Shown: piece by piece, positions 61,980-64,000 of the stretch
Numbering within the stretch: the first letter of the stretch is position 1
Layout of the letters: every line of letters starts with the position of its first letter
Assembly: GCF_025822765.1 (NCBI RefSeq)
Contig: NZ_JACKUK010000023.1
Span: forward strand, 124,001 to 188,000
DNA length: 64,000 nt
Reading direction: 5' to 3'
Source of the DNA: Mycobacterium barrassiae
GTDB taxonomy: Bacteria > Actinomycetota > Actinomycetes > Mycobacteriales > Mycobacteriaceae
The notes under the pieces: generated by a model
The model's input: only the letters and a program-made list of their open reading frames with translations
Database searches by the model: none
Told to the model about the DNA's origin: nothing
Program-made: the position numbers and the translations under genes

Positions 61980-62792
61980 TTATTGCGACAGCGGGTTTTC
62001 CGGTGTCGCCTGGGGGTTGGTTGCCGGCGTTGCGGGTGCGGTGGCCGCCGAGCCTCCGGCGGGCAACTGCTCGCCCCGCATGGACGCGCGAATCTGCTCG
62101 AGTCGCGAATGACCCGCCATCTGCACACTGGCCTGCTGCACCTCGAGCATGCGGCCCTGAACCGAGTTCTGCGCCAGCTCCGCCGATCCGATCGCGTTGG
62201 CGTAGCGCCGCTCGATCTTGTCGCGCACCTCGTCGAGGCTCGGCGTGTTGCCGGGTGCCGCCAGCTCACTCATCGACCGCAGCGACGCGCTGACCTGCTC
62301 CTGCATCTTGGCCTGCTCCAGCTGGCTGAGCAGCTTGGTGCGCTCGGCGATCTTCTGCTGCAGCATCATGGCGTTCTGTTCGACGGCCTTCTTGGCCTGT
62401 GCTGCGGCCTGCAGCGCCTGATCGTGAAGGGTCTTGAGGTCTTCGACGCTCTGCTCAGAGGTCACCAGCTGCGCGGCGAACGCCTCGGCGGCGTTGGTGT
62501 ACTCGGTGGCCTTGGTGGCATCGCCTGCGGCGGTCGCCTGATCGGCGAGCGTGAGCGCCTGACGGACGTTGACCTGGAGCTTCTCGATATCGGCGAGCTG
62601 GCGGTTGAGCCGCATCTCCAGCTGACGCTGGTTACCGATGACCTGCGCGGCCTGCTGCGTCAATGCTTGGTGCTGGCGCTGGGCCTCCTCAATGGCCTGC
62701 TGGATCTGCACCTTCGGATCGGCATACTCGTCGACCTTGGAGCTGAACAGCGCCATGAGGTACTTCCACGCCTTGGTGAACGGATTGGCCAT
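61980..62792 (-). CDS. pspA: Phage shock protein A homologue
   Basis: 270 residues, almost entirely coiled coil ([60 protein letters not shown]), with a Pro/Ala-rich C-terminus. It is an ESCRT-III-like protein that supports the membrane under stress (Mtb Rv2744c, 35-kDa antigen). It follows clgR by 104 bases and should be driven by the SigE-type promoter at 63281. Confidence 0.95.
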   Translation of the reverse strand: MANPFTKAWKYLMALFSSKVDEYADPKVQIQQAIEEAQRQHQALTQQAAQVIGNQRQLEMRLNRQLADIEKLQVNVRQALTLADQATAAGDATKATEYTNAAEAFAAQLVTSEQSVEDLKTLHDQALQAAAQAKKAVEQNAMMLQQKIAERTKLLSQLEQAKMQEQVSASLRSMSELAAPGNTPSLDEVRDKIERRYANAIGSAELAQNSVQGRMLEVQQASVQMAGHSRLEQIRASMRGEQLPAGGSAATAPATPATNPQATPENPLSQ

Positions 62793-62896
62793 CGGTTCGT
62801 TCCGCCTTCGTGTCTGTCGTTGTCTCGGCCGTGGGCCGCCGGCTTACCGTGCAGCCCAATCTATCGGGTCGATGACCCTTGCCGCACCTACACCGC

Positions 62897-63229
62897 TCAG
62901 GCCACCGCCATCGACACAACCTGCGGAATGACAACCTTGGTCGCGGCATCGATGTTGGCCGCGCCGACCGATTCGCGTTCGAATGCGGCGAGTTCCTCAC
63001 GGCCCATCTCGTCACCGGCTTCGGAGAGCACCCGGGACAGCGGCACGTCCAGCGCAGTGCAAATGGCGCTGAGCAACTCGCTGGAGGCCTCCTTGCGGCC
63101 ACGCTCGACCTCCGAGAGGTAGCCGAGGCTGACCCGTGCGGCATCGGACACCTCGCGCAGGGTGCGGCCTTGCTCGGTGCGGGCACGGCGCAGAACGTCG
63201 CCGATCACCTCGCGCAGCAATGCCGTCAT
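62897..63229 (-). CDS. clgR: Transcriptional regulator ClgR
   Basis: 110 residues. Cro/CI-type helix-turn-helix (about 12-65; [27 protein letters not shown]). The C-terminal tail ends VSMAVA, the hydrophobic degron used for Clp proteolysis of ClgR. It activates clp protease genes and its own operon with pspA. GGGAG lies before the ATG at 63229. Confidence 0.95.
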   Translation of the reverse strand: MTALLREVIGDVLRRARTEQGRTLREVSDAARVSLGYLSEVERGRKEASSELLSAICTALDVPLSRVLSEAGDEMGREELAAFERESVGAANIDAATKVVIPQVVSMAVA

Positions 63230-63280
63230 CGTGCTCCCCTTCCAAGAAGGTCCTTCGGTGGGTGGGCTCTGTAATAGGGC

Positions 63281-63307
63281 AACGCCGAAACCACGCGACG
63301 GGTTCCC
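63281..63307 (-). promoter_or_regulatory. SigE-type promoter of clgR-pspA-pspM (GGGAAC-N17-CGTT)
   Basis: Reading leftward, GGGAAC (63307-63302) and CGTT (63284-63281) are 17 bases apart, identical in sequence and spacing to the sigB promoter. The expected start is near 63274, about 45 bases before clgR. SigE control of this operon is established in Mtb. Confidence 0.82.
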
Positions 63308-63355
63308 GGATCGCGCAGATCGCTGCCGTTGGGACAGAAAACGCAGTTCAGGGCT

Positions 63356-63991
63356 TCAGCAGGCGGCGGGGCGGGCACGCGAATCGCGAATAGCGGAGAC
63401 GACGTAGTCCACGCCGGTGATGACCGTCAGAATCACGGCCGCCCACATCACAACCCAGGCCGCGATCAGCCAGGGGCCCGACAGCGGCAGGATGAACAGC
63501 CCGATGGCGACGCCCTGGACGAGCGTTTTCAGCTTCCCGCCGCGACTGGCCGGGATGACGCCGTGGCGGAGGACCGCGAAGCGCAGGACCGTGATGCCGA
63601 TCTCGCGCGTCATGATCACAACGGTCACCCACCACGGCAGCTCGCCCAGCATCGACAGGCCGATCAACGCCGCGCCGATGAGGGCCTTGTCGGCGATCGG
63701 ATCGATGAGTGTGCCGAATTCGGTGACCATTCCGTAGCTGCGCGCCAGCGCGCCGTCGAACCGGTCCGTGATCACCGCCACGGTGAACACGATGAATGCG
63801 GCTATCCGCCAGAATGTTTCGTGGCCGTCACCGACGAAGAGAACCACGAGGAACACCGGCACCAGCGCCAGTCGCACTCCGGTGAGCATGTTGGCGATGT
63901 TCGCCACCCGGGCACGTGGAACGACTGGATCAGTCGTGGGTTCGCCCGGCACCGCAACAGAATATCGGTTGCTCAAACCGATACTCTCCAC
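63356..63991 (-). CDS. pgsA3: CDP-alcohol phosphatidyltransferase PgsA3
   Basis: 211 residues with about five membrane helices. The CDP-alcohol phosphotransferase signature D-x2-D-G-x2-A-R-x8-G-x3-D-x3-D is complete (DRFDGALAR, then GTLIDPIADK). It should make phosphatidylglycerol phosphate for phospholipid synthesis. GTG at 63991 gives a protein with the same N-terminal pattern (RYSVAV) as the Mtb protein; nine further bases remain before the window edge. Confidence 0.93.
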   Translation of the reverse strand: MESIGLSNRYSVAVPGEPTTDPVVPRARVANIANMLTGVRLALVPVFLVVLFVGDGHETFWRIAAFIVFTVAVITDRFDGALARSYGMVTEFGTLIDPIADKALIGAALIGLSMLGELPWWVTVVIMTREIGITVLRFAVLRHGVIPASRGGKLKTLVQGVAIGLFILPLSGPWLIAAWVVMWAAVILTVITGVDYVVSAIRDSRARPAAC

Positions 63992-64000
63992 GTGTGAGCG

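Noticed and set aside
1-64000. CRISPR arrays, insertion sequences, prophage genes, tRNA or rRNA genes
   Set aside because: No regularly spaced repeats, transposase motifs, CCA-ended cloverleafs or rRNA signatures were seen.

Overview
The window is a mycobacterial chromosome segment, probably from a fast-growing Mycobacterium/Mycolicibacterium. Codon use is GC-rich, GTG starts are common, and sigA, sigB, ideR, lexA, recA, clgR and the psp genes occur in the order known from M. tuberculosis (Mtb) Rv2695 to Rv2746c. The species cannot be fixed from the sequence. An intein-bearing recA argues against M. smegmatis and against Mtb itself, whose RecA intein sits at a different site.

Layout. 1-6998: a cut-off hydrolase, a DUF3710 gene, dut, small envelope genes, suhB, ppgK and the primary sigma factor sigA. 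7131-10287: an accessory patch with modA, a helix-turn-helix/TOBE regulator, an O-methyltransferase and a membrane protein. 10368-15144: RidA, DUF952, YihY, small conserved genes, sigB and ideR. 15156-25433: DUF4192, a lipoprotein, sthA, PAC2, a hydrolase, PhzF, nrdR, chiZ, lexA and an LGFP-repeat surface protein. 25633-36857: a molybdopterin oxidoreductase, a CsbD-like protein, hflX, dapF, miaA, a transporter, DUF349 and miaB. 36941-40210: a glutamate-type ABC importer. 40207-43708: an LLM oxidoreductase, recX, and recA interrupted by a homing-endonuclease intein.

43948-58187 is the main accessory system: an unbroken rightward cluster hypA-hypB-hhyS-hhyL-hhyE-DUF5947-DUF6084-unknown-DUF6893-protease-hypC-hypF-hypC-hypD-hypE-DUF6390. 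It encodes a group 1h (actinobacterial, high-affinity) [NiFe] hydrogenase, its putative electron-transfer iron-sulfur protein and a full maturation set. In Mtb this cluster is absent and recA is followed directly by Rv2738c (DUF3046). Such enzymes oxidise trace H2 and feed electrons to the respiratory chain during starvation. How the soluble enzyme reaches the membrane and quinone pool is not settled. A 40-residue membrane microprotein, an iron-sulfur protein with unusual ligands and three uncharacterised proteins in the cluster are the best candidates.

58200-63991: the conserved backbone resumes with DUF3046, a glycosyltransferase, an epoxide hydrolase, DUF5313, a hydrolase, the envelope-stress set clgR-pspA-pspM and pgsA3.

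Regulation visible in the sequence includes SOS boxes at lexA/chiZ and recA, a PafBC/ClgR-type recA promoter, identical SigE-type promoters at sigB and clgR, strong hairpin terminators after sigB and after the CsbD-like gene, and several dyads in divergent intergenic regions. No gene-free stretch exceeds 300 bases. I saw no tRNA, rRNA, CRISPR array, insertion sequence or origin.
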